From NCBI GenBank assembly GCA_937915285.1, contig CALDNG010000170.1, positions 1 to 15,963 on the forward strand: DNA of 15,963 bases, written 5' to 3'. This DNA is from an uncultured Desulfomonile sp. (GTDB taxonomy: Bacteria; Desulfobacterota; Desulfomonilia; Desulfomonilales; Desulfomonilaceae). The position numbers and the translations under genes are program-made. This document shows, in pieces, positions 15,160 to 15,963 of the stretch (position 1 is its first letter; the number at the start of each line of letters is the position of its first letter). Under the pieces are notes generated by a model, which worked only from the letters and a program-made list of their open reading frames with translations, was not told the DNA's origin and did no database searches.

Positions 15160-15420
15160 TCATTTGTCATCATCGTCCATTGACCCAACCTTGTCTTCGG
15201 CTGTCTCCTTGTCAAATGAAGCCCAAAACTGACGGTCGCATTCCTGAATGCACTCATTGCAGGAGGCTTCCATGCCTCTCACACCGCACGGACAGGTCGA
15301 ATAGCATGCGTTCCTGTCAAAATCATGGAGGGTTAAGTTTTCCGCCGGAAGGGAACCGGGGCCTAGAAGAAACACCAACATTAGGGTCGCTGAAAGAACG
15401 AGAATTTTTGTCATTCTCAT
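15160..15420 (-). CDS. Small exported Cys-rich protein
   Basis: The best start is ATG at 15420, with GGAGGTG (15432-15426) 5 nt upstream, giving 86 aa; the longer frame from 15489 lacks such a site and would bury the signal peptide. Residues 1-26 form a signal peptide (MRMTKILVLSATLMLVFLL..., ending near LPAEN). The mature part has six cysteines, C-x3-C-x-C-x7-C-x2-C-x3-C, then an acidic tail ending DDDDK. It may bind metal or carry disulfides in the periplasm. I do not recognise a named family. It lies 77 nt downstream of the DUF362 gene on the same strand and may share its transcript. Confidence 0.7.
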   Translation of the reverse strand: MRMTKILVLSATLMLVFLLGPGSLPAENLTLHDFDRNACYSTCPCGVRGMEASCNECIQECDRQFWASFDKETAEDKVGSMDDDDK

Positions 15421-15497
15421 GATGACACCTCCAGATTCAATGTACATCCATGCGGTCAGTCGCCAGTCTTCTTGGCTCGCACACCTCAATTACAAAG

Positions 15498-15963
15498 TCA
15501 ACTCAATGTTATTGCGTGTTCCGGACACATTTCCTGACAACAAAAACAAGTGATGCACTTGTCAGGATTAACCTCAGGAGATGTGACATTCATTGACAAT
15601 GCTGAAACAGGACATTGATCCACACAGGTTCCGCAACCTGTGCAGAGATCCTCATCAACCTTCGGTTTGAGGATTATTTTCCTGGTCATCATGTCCTGTA
15701 TCACGGCATTACTGAAAAGGGCTTCTCCACCCAAGGGAGGTAATTTGAAGTCAGGAATGGGTTTCAACTCACCGATTATTTCCATTTTGCTGACATCGTA
15801 ATCTCCAAGTCCGAGTTGCCTGGCTTTACGCAGGAAGATCAGCTTGTCAGGGTCGCAACCCATGAGCGTAGCTATCACCGCGTCCATGGCTACCGCGTTA
15901 TCGGATGCCAGTACGAGTCCAATGTCCCTAAGGTCAGGACTGGCAGGGCCATTACCTTCCATG
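15498..15963 (-). CDS. DUF362-family protein with two C-terminal 4Fe-4S motifs, N-terminus beyond window
   Basis: The frame enters from the right edge and ends at TGA 15500-15498, showing 155 C-terminal codons. The methionine at 15962 is internal, as MEGNGP is a mid-protein DUF362 motif, here followed by GLVLASDNAVAMDAVIATLMGCDP. After a linker comes a bacterial-ferredoxin pair: CTGCGTCVDQCPVSAL and CITCFCCQEMCPEHAI, each a C-x2-C-x2-C-x3-C-P that would ligate one 4Fe-4S cluster. Such proteins are common in anaerobes and are inferred to act as electron carriers or maturation factors; the exact role is not settled. The small Cys-rich gene lies 77 nt downstream. Confidence 0.88.
   Translation of the reverse strand, partial: MEGNGPASPDLRDIGLVLASDNAVAMDAVIATLMGCDPDKLIFLRKARQLGLGDYDVSKMEIIGELKPIPDFKLPPLGGEALFSNAVIQDMMTRKIILKPKVDEDLCTGCGTCVDQCPVSALSMNVTSPEVNPDKCITCFCCQEMCPEHAITLS

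Noticed and set aside
15163..15177. DDDDK at the C-terminus as an engineered enterokinase tag
   Set aside because: It is the natural end of an acidic tail in a native-looking gene, with no vector sequence around it; probably coincidence.
15421..15489. Longer N-terminus for the small Cys-rich protein
   Set aside because: The internal ATG at 15420 has GGAGGTG at 5 nt and starts the signal peptide; the extension would bury it.

Overview
This looks like a chromosomal segment from a Gram-negative bacterium, probably a Desulfobacterota-type (deltaproteobacterial) anaerobe. The evidence is an RND metal pump with periplasmic parts, a NapH/NosR-like membrane ferredoxin protein, a DUF362 protein carrying two 4Fe-4S motifs, and PAS/sensor genes of a style common in that group. 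The lineage call is inference from protein style; no rRNA or other marker is present.

Layout, left to right. (1) 1-1683, minus strand: a membrane sensor module with no output domain (985-1683) followed by a PAS sensor protein that runs off the left edge. (2) 1684-1979: divergent control region with an 8+8 bp palindrome and candidate promoters for both sides. (3) 1980-7573, plus strand: a heavy-metal efflux cluster made of a His/Cys-rich secreted CzcI-like protein, a CzcB-type adaptor, a CzcA-type pump with the D402/D408/E415 proton-relay residues, and a 68-aa Cys-rich exported protein, closed by a strong stem-loop terminator. No outer-membrane CzcC is present. (4) 7585-10251, plus strand: a gene with its own extended -10 promoter encoding an 872-aa fusion of a cyclic-nucleotide-binding domain, a degenerate sigma54-activator-type AAA+ domain and a membrane polyferredoxin. 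This is the most unusual gene here. (5) 10308-10352: an inverted repeat between convergent genes, then an EamA/DMT transporter on the minus strand (10361 to about 11374). (6) 11557-13707, plus strand: an NfeD-like membrane protein and a flotillin, a well-known membrane-microdomain pair. (7) 13708-14190: a gene-free stretch with six copies of a small hairpin whose stems covary. (8) 14191-14955: a HisF-like protein that keeps both catalytic aspartates but has lost residues for the glutaminase interface and gate. (9) 14975-15963: a stem-loop, then on the minus strand a small Cys-rich exported protein and the C-terminal part of a DUF362/ferredoxin protein.

The clearest functional unit is the metal-efflux operon, where the periplasmic His/Cys-rich proteins probably bind or sense the metal that CzcBA expels. 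The strongest candidate for undescribed biology is the 872-aa fusion. Its AAA+ domain keeps Walker A but has lost the Walker B acids, the GAFTGA loop and the DNA-binding domain. That suggests a nucleotide-responsive regulator of a membrane electron-transfer module rather than a transcription factor. The hairpin repeats and the altered HisF are secondary leads.
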